Under the pieces are notes generated by a model that saw only the letters and a program-made list of their open reading frames with translations, did not search any database and was not told the DNA's origin. From the NCBI GenBank assembly GCA_024234055.1, contig JACKOW010000011.1:1-64000 (forward strand): DNA of 64,000 nucleotides. The letters are read 5' to 3'. This stretch comes from Rhodanobacteraceae bacterium (GTDB taxonomy: Bacteria > Pseudomonadota > Gammaproteobacteria > Xanthomonadales > SZUA-5). A program made the translations under genes and the position numbers. Shown here one piece after another: positions 17,386 through 25,402 of this stretch. Numbering within the stretch: position 1 is the stretch's first letter; every line of letters starts with the position of its first letter.

Positions 17386-17724
17386 ATGAAAATGGTTGTA
17401 GCCATCATCAAACCGTTCAAGCTCGACGACGTGCGCGAAGCGCTGTCGGAAGTCGGCATGACCGGAATCACCGTCACCGAGGTCAAGGGCTTCGGCCGTC
17501 AGAAGGGCCACACCGAGCTCTATCGCGGCGCCGAATACGTGGTCGATTTCCTGCCCAAGGTGAAGATCGAGATCGCCGTCACCGATGATCGCGTCGATGC
17601 CGTGGTCGATGCCGTGCGCAAGGCGGCCAACACCAGTCGCATCGGCGATGGCAAGATCTTCGTCTACAACCTCGACCAGGTGGTGCGTATCCGCACTGGC
17701 GAGATCGACGGCGACGCGCTGTAG
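17386..17724 (+). CDS. glnK: Nitrogen regulatory PII protein
   Basis: 112-aa PII signal protein, exactly the family length. It begins MKMVVAIIKPFKLDDVREAL; the T-loop contains the uridylylation Tyr in GRQKGHTELYRGAEYVVDF (Tyr51), and the C-loop motif is TSRIGDGKIFVYNL. Cotranscription with amtB suggests GlnK, the AmtB-binding paralogue, rather than GlnB. Here the order is amtB then glnK, the reverse of the usual glnK-amtB. ATG 17386 has no strong Shine-Dalgarno sequence (GGGAG lies 13 bases before it). Confidence 0.95.
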   Translation: MKMVVAIIKPFKLDDVREALSEVGMTGITVTEVKGFGRQKGHTELYRGAEYVVDFLPKVKIEIAVTDDRVDAVVDAVRKAANTSRIGDGKIFVYNLDQVVRIRTGEIDGDAL

Positions 17725-17742
17725 GTCGTTGCCAGCAAGGCA

Positions 17743-17768
17743 CAGTCCGCTCCCGCGGGAGCGGACTG
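17743..17768. terminator. 26-base perfect palindrome after glnK
   Basis: CAGTCCGCTCCCG directly followed by its exact complement CGGGAGCGGACTG, starting 19 bases after the glnK stop. No T-tract follows. It may serve as a terminator or an RNA 3'-end stabiliser, but it is also the core of the GTGGGAGCGG repeat family. Confidence 0.5.
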
Positions 17769-17954
17769 TGGTACCAGCGAGCCTCTGTGGGAGCGGATTC
17801 ATCCGCGACCGGAATCCCGACAGGGCAGAAGCATTCGCGGGCAGAGCCCGCTCCCACAGGTCTTGTTGCTCCGCTGTGGGAGCGGATTCATCCGCGATCG
17901 GAATCCCGACAGGGGCAGAAGCATCGCGGACAGAGTCCGCTCCCACAGGGTCGT
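17769..17954. repeat. Two near-identical REP-like hairpins
   Basis: A module reading GTGGGAGCGGATTCATCCGCGA...GGAATCCCGACAGGG...GCGG(G/A)CAGAG(C/T)CCGCTCCCACAG occurs twice in direct orientation, at about 17787-17860 and 17875-17948. Each copy is a long-armed stem. This is the same family as at 4900-5045, 10601 and 13177. Confidence 0.75.
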
Positions 17955-18779
17955 CTATGCGGGATTCGTGGTCTCGCAATGACGCCTCAGCAAGGCTGCG
18001 AAATCCTCCGGCGAGCGCCAGTCTGTGCCGCAAACCCATCGCGGGATACTCCAGCGATTGATGGGCCGATCGGCCCTGGGTGTGGTCACGAAAGCCGCTG
18101 TCAGGCCCAGATCGGCGCCGCGCTGCGGAAAGAACTCCTCCACCAGATAGTCATTGGCCTGACCCCAGGGATAGGCGAACAGGCTGGGCCTGCGCCCACA
18201 GCGCTGCTCGATGTAATCGCAGGCCTGGGCAACTTCTGCCATGGCTTCGTCCAGCGTCTCGATGCTGAGAAAACTGCCGCGCTCATTGTTGCGCTGCACG
18301 CTCCGGTCCAGCGAGGGATGGTTGTGATCCCAGCTGTGATTCTCGATGGTCATGTAGCCGGAATCGTTCGCTTCCTGCCACCAGTCATCGTGCCAGACAT
18401 TCAGGGACAGGAAATCCTTGCGGTCGAGTTCGGCGCGCGCCTGCGGGCTGGCGATGACGAAGCTGGCGGCCTGGCAGTGCTGGCCGGTCTGTTCATGGTG
18501 ATCGCGCAGGATCCGCAGAAAGGAGTCCTGATGTCCCCAGCTCGGGTGTTCGAAATCGAGCGCATCCAGGACCATGCCGTCGTCGAAGGTGATCGCCGCG
18601 CGCGGTCGACCGGCCTGCGGCGCGGTGTCCAGATCGGAGGCGTGCACCAGATCGAAGCCGGCCGCATGCAGCGCGGCCAGATCGGCCCGCAGCGCCACAT
18701 GATCATTCAGGGCGTAGTCGTGGCCGCTAACGTTGGTGGAGTGGTAGCAGAGGATCAGAGGTGGATTGGGATTCTTCAT
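17955..18779 (-). CDS. Polysaccharide deacetylase family protein (NodB-like)
   Basis: 274-aa carbohydrate esterase 4-like protein. Motif 1 TFDDG is at about 74-78. The metal-binding histidine motif is ENHSWDHNHPSL (HxxDH rather than the classical H(S/T)xxH spacing), and the FAYPWG arginine/proline-region equivalent is also present. It lacks a signal peptide and starts PPLILCYHS, typical of this fold. It may deacetylate a glycan or be a related hydrolase; no polysaccharide locus surrounds it. ATG 18779 is chosen over the repeat-derived upstream extension. Confidence 0.82.
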   Translation of the reverse strand: MKNPNPPLILCYHSTNVSGHDYALNDHVALRADLAALHAAGFDLVHASDLDTAPQAGRPRAAITFDDGMVLDALDFEHPSWGHQDSFLRILRDHHEQTGQHCQAASFVIASPQARAELDRKDFLSLNVWHDDWWQEANDSGYMTIENHSWDHNHPSLDRSVQRNNERGSFLSIETLDEAMAEVAQACDYIEQRCGRRPSLFAYPWGQANDYLVEEFFPQRGADLGLTAAFVTTPRADRPINRWSIPRWVCGTDWRSPEDFAALLRRHCETTNPA

Positions 18780-18800
18780 CGGGAATGATGCATGGGCTGT

Positions 18801-18842
18801 TGTAGCCCGAAGTGCGCGCGGCGCTCTCCGGGCGATGACGCG
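18801..18842. repeat. GTAGCCCG...GCGCGC repeat copy
   Basis: TGTAGCCCGAAGTGCGCGCGGCGCTCTCCGGGC just upstream of the deacetylase gene. It is the inverted form of the family also seen at 1697-1778 and 25403-25573. Confidence 0.6.
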
Positions 18843-18966
18843 AAGGCGCCGCGGTAAGGGCCGTCCGAGCCGCGGCCGCCGGCGCGAACCGCCCTGCCGC
18901 ACATCCCAATCGGGCGCGCGCCGGAGCCGCGCTACCTCTCACCCGGGTTTCCAGGCTCGGGCGATC

Positions 18967-19572
18967 TCAGGCGTGGTAGTAGTCGATGATCAGGTGGATG
19001 CGGTCTTCCTGACTGTCGTTGCGCACCGAATGGAAGCGGGTGTTGTCGATCTCCGCGATCTCGCCGACCTTCATCGAATGGTCGATGTCGTTGATCAGAA
19101 AGTGCACCTGGTCATTGGTGATGATCGGGATATGGATGCGGTGCACCATGCGCAGCGCCACGGCGCCGTCGCAATGATCAGGGATCTGGCCGCCTGCCTT
19201 GAGCTTGGCAAACATGGCTTTGCGGATCACCGGCCGCTCATAGCCGTAGGCCTGATGGATCTGCTCCATGATCGGCCGCAGCAACGGCTCGAAATCGGCG
19301 TAATGGCGGGTGGTCTCGACCGGCGTGTCTGCGCCGCTGTTGGCACACCACTTCAACACCAGCGATTCGGTGTGCCGGTGTACCGTGAAGTTCTGCTGGC
19401 GCATGGCATTTTCCTGCCATTCGGCCTCGGTCTTGGTCGCCAGCAGCTCGCGGATGGCGCCGACATCGACCTTGCCAATCGGAAATACCGTGCCGCTGAG
19501 CTTGTGCGGCGGAGCCCTGAAGATATCGGGCGGCAACTTTGACTGAGGAATGGCCTGAGCGGTGAAGTTCAT
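18967..19572 (-). CDS. Aspartyl/asparaginyl beta-hydroxylase-like oxygenase
   Basis: 201-aa double-stranded beta-helix protein resembling the AspH (Asp_Arg_Hydrox) family of Fe(II)/2-oxoglutarate oxygenases. Likely metal ligands are H133 and D135 in DHCDGA and H181 in FHSVRN; R191 would bind 2-oxoglutarate. The RIHIPI strand and terminal HLIIDYYHA match the family. Upstream ATG 19572 gives the full fold without extension. The substrate is unknown. Neighbours offer no pathway clue. Confidence 0.78.
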   Translation of the reverse strand: MNFTAQAIPQSKLPPDIFRAPPHKLSGTVFPIGKVDVGAIRELLATKTEAEWQENAMRQQNFTVHRHTESLVLKWCANSGADTPVETTRHYADFEPLLRPIMEQIHQAYGYERPVIRKAMFAKLKAGGQIPDHCDGAVALRMVHRIHIPIITNDQVHFLINDIDHSMKVGEIAEIDNTRFHSVRNDSQEDRIHLIIDYYHA

Positions 19573-19692
19573 GATGCTGACGTCGCTGAAACGGGGTGGT
19601 CTGGCCGCCGCGGGCCGTCATTCTGGCGGCAGCGTCGGGACTCAAGAATAAGCCATTGGCGCTGGATTCGCTGCTGATCCCGGCCGGCCCGC

Positions 19693-20703
19693 TCAGTTCG
19701 AGTTGGGCGAACTGGACTCGGAAGGCGGCGGGTCCGAGTCTGCCGCGGGTTCAGAAGCGCTGTCAGCTTGGGGCGAAACGCCGTTGCTACGCATTTTTTC
19801 GCTGGCGGCATCCATGCGCTCCTGGAACTGCCTACGCAGTTCGTCGTTGCGCTGTCGGAACTCCGCGCGATCCTGTTCGAACTTGCGGGCCAATTCCTCG
19901 GAAGCGGCGCGTTGCTCTGCCTGAATGCGTTCGCGATCCGCCTGCAGGCGCTCACTGAGGGCGCTGCCATCCACCTTCGGCAAGTTCACCTGGATGCCTT
20001 CGATTCGGTAGAAGCGCGCCAGCTGCGGTGATCGAGGCAGCGCGTTGACGATATCGATGGCCGACTGCACGTCCACGCGCAGGGCGCTGTTGAGCAGGCC
20101 GGGGTGAAATTCCGGGCTGGTATTGCTCTGTATCGATTGCATCAAGGCGGCCGTCTGCAACTGCGAGGCAAAGACCAGCCGGCGACCCTGCATGGCCAGG
20201 CGGTATTCGTCCATGCGCCGCAAGCGCTGGGCGAAGTCGGCCGGCAGCAGCTCGGGGACATCGTCAGCGTACTCCTGGGTGAAGGTCGGCCAGCCGGGGT
20301 CTGACTCGAACTCGATCAGAATGGCGAACAGCGGCACATCCACCCGCGCCATCGGCGCATTGGCCCCAATCAGCGAGCGCTCGCGGCTTTGATACTCGAT
20401 CAACCACAATCGGGCCGCGGCTTCTTTCCGCACCAATGCCGTGTTGACCTTCTGCACTTGCCCGGTCACGGCCTCGAAGGCCTGCAGTTTGCGCCGCAGT
20501 TCATCCAGCTCGGCCTGATCGGTGAGCTGTTGCAATTCGTTCTGCTCGATCACCTGGCCGAGCTGCTCATCGCGCGTCGGCTCATCCGCCCGCACGAACC
20601 AGCGATCGATCGCCAGGATGATCAGGCCCACGACGATGATGACGGCGCAGATCTTGAGGGTCAGCAGCTGGTTCGGGGTGAAGACGTCCATCGTTCGTGC
20701 CAT
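19693..20703 (-). CDS. Conserved hypothetical membrane-anchored coiled-coil protein
   Basis: 336 aa, not recognised as a named family. One N-terminal transmembrane helix (about 12-34, ICAVIIVVGLIILAIDRWFV), a coiled coil at about 45-100, a middle soluble region, a second helical Gln/Glu/Arg-rich coiled coil at about 255-310, and an acidic Ser/Pro-rich tail. An exported or envelope-associated structural role is plausible. ATG 20703 (MARTMDVFTPNQ) avoids the repeat-derived upstream frame; ATG 20691 is an alternative. Confidence 0.7.
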   Translation of the reverse strand: MARTMDVFTPNQLLTLKICAVIIVVGLIILAIDRWFVRADEPTRDEQLGQVIEQNELQQLTDQAELDELRRKLQAFEAVTGQVQKVNTALVRKEAAARLWLIEYQSRERSLIGANAPMARVDVPLFAILIEFESDPGWPTFTQEYADDVPELLPADFAQRLRRMDEYRLAMQGRRLVFASQLQTAALMQSIQSNTSPEFHPGLLNSALRVDVQSAIDIVNALPRSPQLARFYRIEGIQVNLPKVDGSALSERLQADRERIQAEQRAASEELARKFEQDRAEFRQRNDELRRQFQERMDAASEKMRSNGVSPQADSASEPAADSDPPPSESSSPNSN

Positions 20704-21221
20704 CAGTGAGGGGGTCTCGTCCAGGGTCTCTCGCCCCGAGCTTAACAAGGCAGGGCGGAATGGGAAAATCGGCCGTGCACCTGGATTGCTTCGCTGTGCT
20801 CGCAACAAACCCGTGTCGTCAGTTGTTGAAGCGTCATTGCGAGGAGCGCAGCGACGAAGCAATCCAGGGTAGCGCCGCACACCCCTGGATTGCTTCGCTA
20901 CGCTCGCAATGACGCCGAGGGGGGGGCATGGCCCATGGGCAGTTTCAGGCCGAAACAGGTGGCTCTCCATGAACTCATATCGCAAGTCGTTGATTTGCTG
21001 TTGTAGGTCATGTTGCTCGCGTAGCGAGCTACGTGACGCAACTTGATGTCACGTAGTCCGCTGACGCGGACAACATGACCTACGACGGCGGGGTCATGGC
21101 CCGTGGGCAGTTTCGGGCCGAAACAGGTGGCTCGCAATGACGCGGTTGGAGCTTGGGAATTGCTTCCTGGGCAGCGCGGCCTTGTAATCTCTGACTTGTG
21201 GAACTCAGGAATCCGGTTCTG
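20704..21221. repeat. Composite repeat block
   Basis: No gene. A CTGGATTGCTTCGCT... / ...AGCGACGAAGCAATCCAGG inverted pair with an extra copy spans about 20780-20914. The CATGGCCCATGGGCAGTTTC / GAAACAGGTGGCTCTCCATG module is at 20927-20970, followed by AACTCATATCGCAAGTCGTTGATTT to 20995. A GTAGGTCATGTTG...CAACATGACCTAC element (21003-21083) follows. A second ATGGCCCGTGGGCAG...ACAGGTGGCTCGCAATGACG module ends at 21145. Confidence 0.75.
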
Positions 21222-21959
21222 ATGAAAACCATCGGACTGATCGGCGGCATGAGCTGGGAATCGAGCATTCCCTACTACCGGCTGATCAATGAGGGGGTGC
21301 GCGAGCGTCTGGGCGGTTTGCATTCGGCCAGACTGGTGCTCTACAGCGTCGATTTCCACGAGATCGAGCGCCTGCAACAGAGCGGCGACTGGGCTCAGGC
21401 GGGCGGCATTCTGGTCGATGCGGCGAAGGCGCTGGAAGCCGCCGGCGCCGAGTTCCTGGTGCTGTGCACCAACACCATGCACAAGCTGGCAGGCGCGCTG
21501 GAGGCTGCGGTTTCCATTCCTCTTCTTCATATCGCCGATGCCACCGCGACCGAAATCCGGGCGGCCGGGCTGACCCGCATCGGTCTGCTGGGTACGCGCT
21601 ACACCATGGAACAGGACTTCTACGTCGGTCGGCTGCAGGCGCAGGCGTTGGAAGTGCTCGTCCCTGAGCCGGATGAGCGCGAGATCGTTCATCGGGTGAT
21701 CTATGAAGAGCTCTGCCAGGGCCGGATCGACGCCGATTCCCGTGCGCAGTTTCGCGCCATCATCGCCAGCCTGATCAGGCGCGGCGCCCAGGCCGTCATC
21801 CTTGGGTGCACCGAGATCGGCCTGCTGGTCGATAGCACCGACAGCCGCGTGCCATTGTTCGACACCACCCGCATCCATGCCCTGGCAGCGGTGGAGTGGG
21901 CGCTCGCAAGCCCACCGTTGAGCGCCCTTGTGGCGCGACCCGCAAGCCCGCCCTTGTAG
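21222..21959 (+). CDS. Aspartate/glutamate racemase family protein
   Basis: 245-aa cofactor-independent racemase fold. MKTIGLIGGMSWESS is the family start. The two catalytic cysteines are in VLCTNTMHK and LGCTEIGLL. It likely interconverts D- and L-aspartate or a related amino acid (RacD/YgeA type). ATG 21222 is preferred to the upstream GTG-type extension. The last 16 or so residues (from about SPPLSALVARP) are encoded by an intergenic repeat that has run into the 3' end, after the natural-looking end AAVEWAL. Confidence 0.88.
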   Translation: MKTIGLIGGMSWESSIPYYRLINEGVRERLGGLHSARLVLYSVDFHEIERLQQSGDWAQAGGILVDAAKALEAAGAEFLVLCTNTMHKLAGALEAAVSIPLLHIADATATEIRAAGLTRIGLLGTRYTMEQDFYVGRLQAQALEVLVPEPDEREIVHRVIYEELCQGRIDADSRAQFRAIIASLIRRGAQAVILGCTEIGLLVDSTDSRVPLFDTTRIHALAAVEWALASPPLSALVARPASPPL

Positions 21960-22010
21960 GAGCGCCCTTGCGGCGCGACCGCGGATCGGGGCTGCTCGCG
22001 GACGGACGAT
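21903..22010 (+). repeat. CGCAAGCCCGCCCTTGTAGGAGCGC repeat overlapping racemase end
   Basis: Two degenerate copies of a CGCAAGCCC(A/G)CC...GAGCGCCCTTGYGGCGCGACC unit cover the racemase C-terminus and run into the spacer. The same unit recurs at 22808-22892 directly after the HAD gene. Confidence 0.7.
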
Positions 22011-22123
22011 CGCGGCTGAAGCCGCTCCCACAGATTCAATCGCGGCTGAAGCCGCTCCCACAGATTCAATCGCGGCTGAAGCCGCTCCCACAGATTCAAT
22101 CGCGGCTGAAGCCGCTCCCACAG
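22011..22123 (+). repeat. 30-bp perfect tandem repeat, 3.8 copies
   Basis: The unit CGCGGCTGAAGCCGCTCCCA plus CAGATTCAAT starts at 22011, 22041, 22071 and 22101 (partial) with no mismatch. Each unit is itself the TGGGAGCGGCTTCAGCCGCG hairpin of the dispersed family. The exact identity implies recent slippage or unequal recombination. Confidence 0.92.
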
Positions 22124-22198
22124 GTGCGACGCTTGAGCACCGCATCACCGTCTATGCTTCGGCCGCTTCTGAAGTTGCTCCCTTGAGGCTGATCTGCG

Positions 22199-22807
22199 AT
22201 GTCCGATGATTTGCCTGCGTTGGCCCTGTTCGACTTCGATGGCACCATCACCACCCGGGAGATGTTGCCGGACTTCTTCCGTCTGGCGATTCCGAAACGT
22301 CGGGTGCAGTTCGGTGGCGTGCTGCTGGCGCCGCTGATCATCGGCTACAAGCTCGGTGCGGTCTCGGGTTCCCTGCTGCGAGCTGCCATCGTCCGTTTGG
22401 GATTCACGGGTGTGTCCCTGCAGAGTTACCAGGACCACGGACTGGACTTCGCCCGTTCGGTGTTGCCGGGCGTGATTCGTCCTGAGGCCGCCGAGCGTAT
22501 TGCCTGGCATCGATCCCGCGGTGATCGCGTGATCGTGGTGTCAGGGGCGCTGGATGTCTACCTGGCCCCCTGGTGCGAGGCGCAAGGACTGGAGCTCATC
22601 TGTTCGGCGCTGCAACATCGAGATGGACGATTGACTGGGCACTATGAAGGCCCGCAATGCGTGTCGTCCTGCAAGCGCGAGCGTGTGCTCCAGCGCGTGG
22701 ACCGGTCCGCCTATTCGGAGATCTACGCCTACGGCGATACGGTCGAGGACCGGGAGCTTCTGGAACTGGCCAGCCGCAGGTTCTATCAGGGGCGCGAGGT
22801 GGCGTGA
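22199..22807 (+). CDS. HAD-superfamily (subfamily IB) phosphatase
   Basis: 202 aa. Motif I FDFDGTITT holds the nucleophile Asp (about 14). Motif II is VVSGALDVYL, and motif IV is YGDTVEDRELL (the GDxxxD aspartates). The alpha-helical cap lies between motifs I and II, as in SerB-like or PSPase-like HAD-IB enzymes. Substrate unknown. ATG 22199 follows GAGGCTGATCTGCG. The stop codon is fused to the beginning of a dispersed repeat (TGACCGGCAAGCCC). Confidence 0.88.
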   Translation: MSDDLPALALFDFDGTITTREMLPDFFRLAIPKRRVQFGGVLLAPLIIGYKLGAVSGSLLRAAIVRLGFTGVSLQSYQDHGLDFARSVLPGVIRPEAAERIAWHRSRGDRVIVVSGALDVYLAPWCEAQGLELICSALQHRDGRLTGHYEGPQCVSSCKRERVLQRVDRSAYSEIYAYGDTVEDRELLELASRRFYQGREVA

Positions 22808-22942
22808 CCGGCAAGCCCGCCCTTGTAGGAGTGCCTTCACGGCGCGACCGGCAAGCCCGCCCTTGAAGTAGGAGCGCCCTTGCGGCGCGACCAAAGACCC
22901 AGCGGTGCACCGCTGCGGTCGCGACACAAGGTCGCTCCTACC
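22808..22942. repeat. GTAGGAGCG...CGCGACC repeat cluster
   Basis: Two direct copies of CGGCAAGCCCGCCCTTG(AA)GTAGGAG(C/T)GCC...GGCGCGACC plus an inverted GGTCGCGACACAAGGTCGCTCCTAC. It sits between the convergent HAD and M20 genes and may function as a bidirectional transcription barrier. Confidence 0.75.
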
Positions 22943-22996
22943 AGAGGCGCAGCGCCCTGTGGCCTGGCCGCGCAGCGGACGTTCTGACAGGTACGG

Positions 22997-24298
22997 CTAC
23001 TCTCCATTGAGATACGCCAGCGTCACCCTGAGCATGGCGCGCATGCCGATCGGCAGTCCGGCTTCATCGACCACGAAGCGCGGTGAATGGTTGCCCGGGG
23101 CCTGCTCCGGATCCCGGCCGGGCGGGGTGACGCCCACAAAGAAGAACAGACCAGGCACTTCGCGGGCATAGAAGCTGAAGTCCTCGGCGCCGGTGATCAG
23201 AGCCATGTCGACCACCTCGGTCACGCCCTCGGTAGTGGCCAGCAGCGGCTTCATGCGTGACACCAGTTCGGGGTTGTTGACGGTCACGACATAGCCGTTC
23301 GGCTTCAGGCTGAAGATGGCCTGGGCATTGGCAGCGGCAGCGACCCCAGTCGCGCGGCGCTCGATGGCCTCGATCACTTGTTTGCGTTGCACCGGATCGA
23401 AGCTGCGGATGGTGCCCAGCAGGAAGGCCTCGTCGGGGATGATGTTCTGGCGTATGCCCGACTTGAACTGGCCGATGGTGACGACGGTGGGCAGGGCCGA
23501 GATGTCCAGCTCGCGCGACACGATCTGCTGCAGGTTGAGCACGATCTCGCTGCCGACGACGATGGGATCCACACCGTGCCAGGGTCTGGAGCCGTGGGTC
23601 TGCGTGCCGATTACCTGAATCGAGAAGGTGTCGGACGAAGCCAGCGCCGGGCCGCTGCGCAGGCCGATCTGTCCCGTGTTGAGCAGTGAGCGCACGTGCA
23701 TGCCGAAGACCGCATCGGGCTTGCCGTGATAGCGATCGCTGAACAGGCCCTCGGCGAGCATGCGCTGGGCGCCGGCCTGTTCGCCATCCGGCGAACCTTC
23801 TTCGGCCGGCTGGAAGATGAAGAGCACGCTGCCGGGCAAGGTCTCGCGTTGCTCGGCCAGCGCCTGGGCGAGACCCATCAGCATGGCCACATGCGTGTCG
23901 TGGCCGCAGGCATGCATCACGCCGACCTGTTCGCCGCGGAATTGGGTGGTGATCCTCGAGGCAAAGGGCAAATCGGTTTGCTCGGTGACCGGCAGTGCGT
24001 CCATGTCTGCGCGCAGGGCCAGAAAGGGGCCAGGCTTGCCACCCTTGAGGTAGCCGATCACGCCGGTGACGGCGATGCCTTCGTGCACCTCCAGACCCAG
24101 CGCCTTCAGATGCGCCGCCACGATGCCCGCGGTGCGGGTTTCACTGTTGCCGAGTTCCGGGTGCTGGTGCAGATCGCGGCGCCACTCGATCACCTGGGCC
24201 TGGAGCCCGTCGCTCAACTCCGCCGCCGGGATCTGCGGCGCCAGTGTCAGCGCAAACAGCGTGCAGCAGACCGGGCGCAATTGACGAATGAAGGTCAT
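22997..24298 (-). CDS. M20D-family amidohydrolase/carboxypeptidase, exported
   Basis: 433-aa metallohydrolase of the IAA-amino-acid/hippurate hydrolase type. A signal peptide covers residues 1-27 (MTFIRQLRPVCCTLFALTLAPQIPAAE). Metal and catalytic motifs: RRDLHQHPELG, LALRADMDALPV, HACGHDTHVAML (the Cys-Gly-His-Asp cluster), FQPAEE(G), and the C-terminal TGAEDFSFYA glutamate region. Such enzymes cleave N-acyl amino acids or small peptides. ATG 24298 is the signal-peptide start; the upstream extension is repeat-derived. Confidence 0.92.
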   Translation of the reverse strand: MTFIRQLRPVCCTLFALTLAPQIPAAELSDGLQAQVIEWRRDLHQHPELGNSETRTAGIVAAHLKALGLEVHEGIAVTGVIGYLKGGKPGPFLALRADMDALPVTEQTDLPFASRITTQFRGEQVGVMHACGHDTHVAMLMGLAQALAEQRETLPGSVLFIFQPAEEGSPDGEQAGAQRMLAEGLFSDRYHGKPDAVFGMHVRSLLNTGQIGLRSGPALASSDTFSIQVIGTQTHGSRPWHGVDPIVVGSEIVLNLQQIVSRELDISALPTVVTIGQFKSGIRQNIIPDEAFLLGTIRSFDPVQRKQVIEAIERRATGVAAAANAQAIFSLKPNGYVVTVNNPELVSRMKPLLATTEGVTEVVDMALITGAEDFSFYAREVPGLFFFVGVTPPGRDPEQAPGNHSPRFVVDEAGLPIGMRAMLRVTLAYLNGE

Positions 24299-24386
24299 CA
24301 GTGGTGATCCCGAAAGGCTGGAGACCGCCGATGGTGACCGATCACGCCCCAACAAGAAAGTGACAAGGCGCCGGACGCAGAGCAAA

Positions 24387-24722
24387 GCCAGAGCAGCGGA
24401 GCAAGCTCCGCGCTACGAGAGCTTCGGTGTACGAGGCTGTTGTAGCGCCGAGCTTGCTCGGCAGGATGTGCCGTTGTTGGAGTTGGCGTGAAGGCCAACA
24501 GCAACAGCCCAGCCAGAGCAGCGGAGCAAGCTCCGCGCTACGAGAGCTTCGGTGTACGAGGCTGTTGTAGTGCCGAGCTTGCTCGGCAGGATGTGCCGTT
24601 GTTGGACTTGGCGTGAAAGCCAACAGCGACAGCCCAGCCAAGGCAGCGGAGCAAGCTCCGCTCTACGAGAGCTTCGGTGTTCGAGGCTGTTGTAGTGCCG
24701 AGCTTGCTCGGCAGGATGTGCC
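24387..24722 (+). repeat. 125-bp tandem repeat, three copies
   Basis: Units start at 24387 and 24512 (full, 125 bases) and 24637 (partial, about 86 bases), with only scattered differences. Each unit contains a GGAGCAAGCTCCGC palindrome and a TGTAG(C/T)GCCGAGCTTGCTCGGCA hairpin. It lies between the convergent-facing 5' end of the M20 gene and the 3' end of the HNH gene. Confidence 0.92.
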
Positions 24723-24736
24723 TGCCGCCAGACCGC

Positions 24737-25312
24737 CTACATCAGCCGCCGCTTGCGCGGCATGTGTCCCATCAGGAAGTCCATCTGATCGGCCAGGATG
24801 TGGCGATTGGACAGAATCAGATGCTCCACCCAGCTCGGCCGGAACGGTATGGCCAGCAGCGGCATGCCAGCCTGCTGCGGCGTGCGGTTGCCCTTGTGGG
24901 TATTGCAGTGCAGACAGGCCGAAACCACGTTCTCCCAGATGTCCAGGCCGCCCTTGGACAGCGGCAACACATGATCGCGAGTGAGCTCCGAGCGCGTGTA
25001 ATGGCGCCCGCAATACATGCACAGATGTCGGTCCCGCGAGAACAGCGCCTGATTGGTGAGCGCCGGCGCCGGATCCACCAGTGGCGTCTTGGCCTTGGTG
25101 CGGCTGGCCACTATCGGGTGCAGATGAATCAGACTCTGTTCGCCACTGAGCCGATTCTCGCCGCCATGCACCGTGAGGCAAGGCTCACCCACCGTCCACA
25201 ACACAGCCTCGCGCACATACAGGCAAACAGCCGATTGCCAGCTGATCCAGTCCAGGATGCGCCCGGAGCTGTCCAGCGAAAGTACGCGCGTAGTCTGAAG
25301 ATCAGCAGTCAT
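24737..25312 (-). CDS. HNH endonuclease
   Basis: 191-aa protein with a C-terminal HNH nuclease domain. Two zinc-binding CxxC pairs flank the active site: CMYCGRHYTRSELTRDHVLPLSKGG, with the catalytic His in RDHV, and NVVSACLHCNTHKGN. The N-terminal 90 residues are a family-specific domain. This stand-alone chromosomal HNH type is common in Proteobacteria and Cyanobacteria; its role is unestablished. ATG 25312 is the start (MTADLQTTRV). Confidence 0.88.
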   Translation of the reverse strand: MTADLQTTRVLSLDSSGRILDWISWQSAVCLYVREAVLWTVGEPCLTVHGGENRLSGEQSLIHLHPIVASRTKAKTPLVDPAPALTNQALFSRDRHLCMYCGRHYTRSELTRDHVLPLSKGGLDIWENVVSACLHCNTHKGNRTPQQAGMPLLAIPFRPSWVEHLILSNRHILADQMDFLMGHMPRKRRLM

Positions 25313-25402
25313 GGCGCGCGAGTGTAACGGAGATTTGTGGCAACTGGCAGAAGGCGAGGTTTCCCCTGGGGTCACCTAGCCGCACTAAGCGCCCCGCCTT
25401 CC

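Noticed and set aside
20703..20985. Upstream extension of the coiled-coil membrane protein
   Set aside because: The added 94 residues are translation of dispersed repeat modules.
22011..22123. Tandem 30-bp repeats resembling a CRISPR array
   Set aside because: The copies are directly adjacent with no spacers and no cas genes; each unit is a known REP hairpin.
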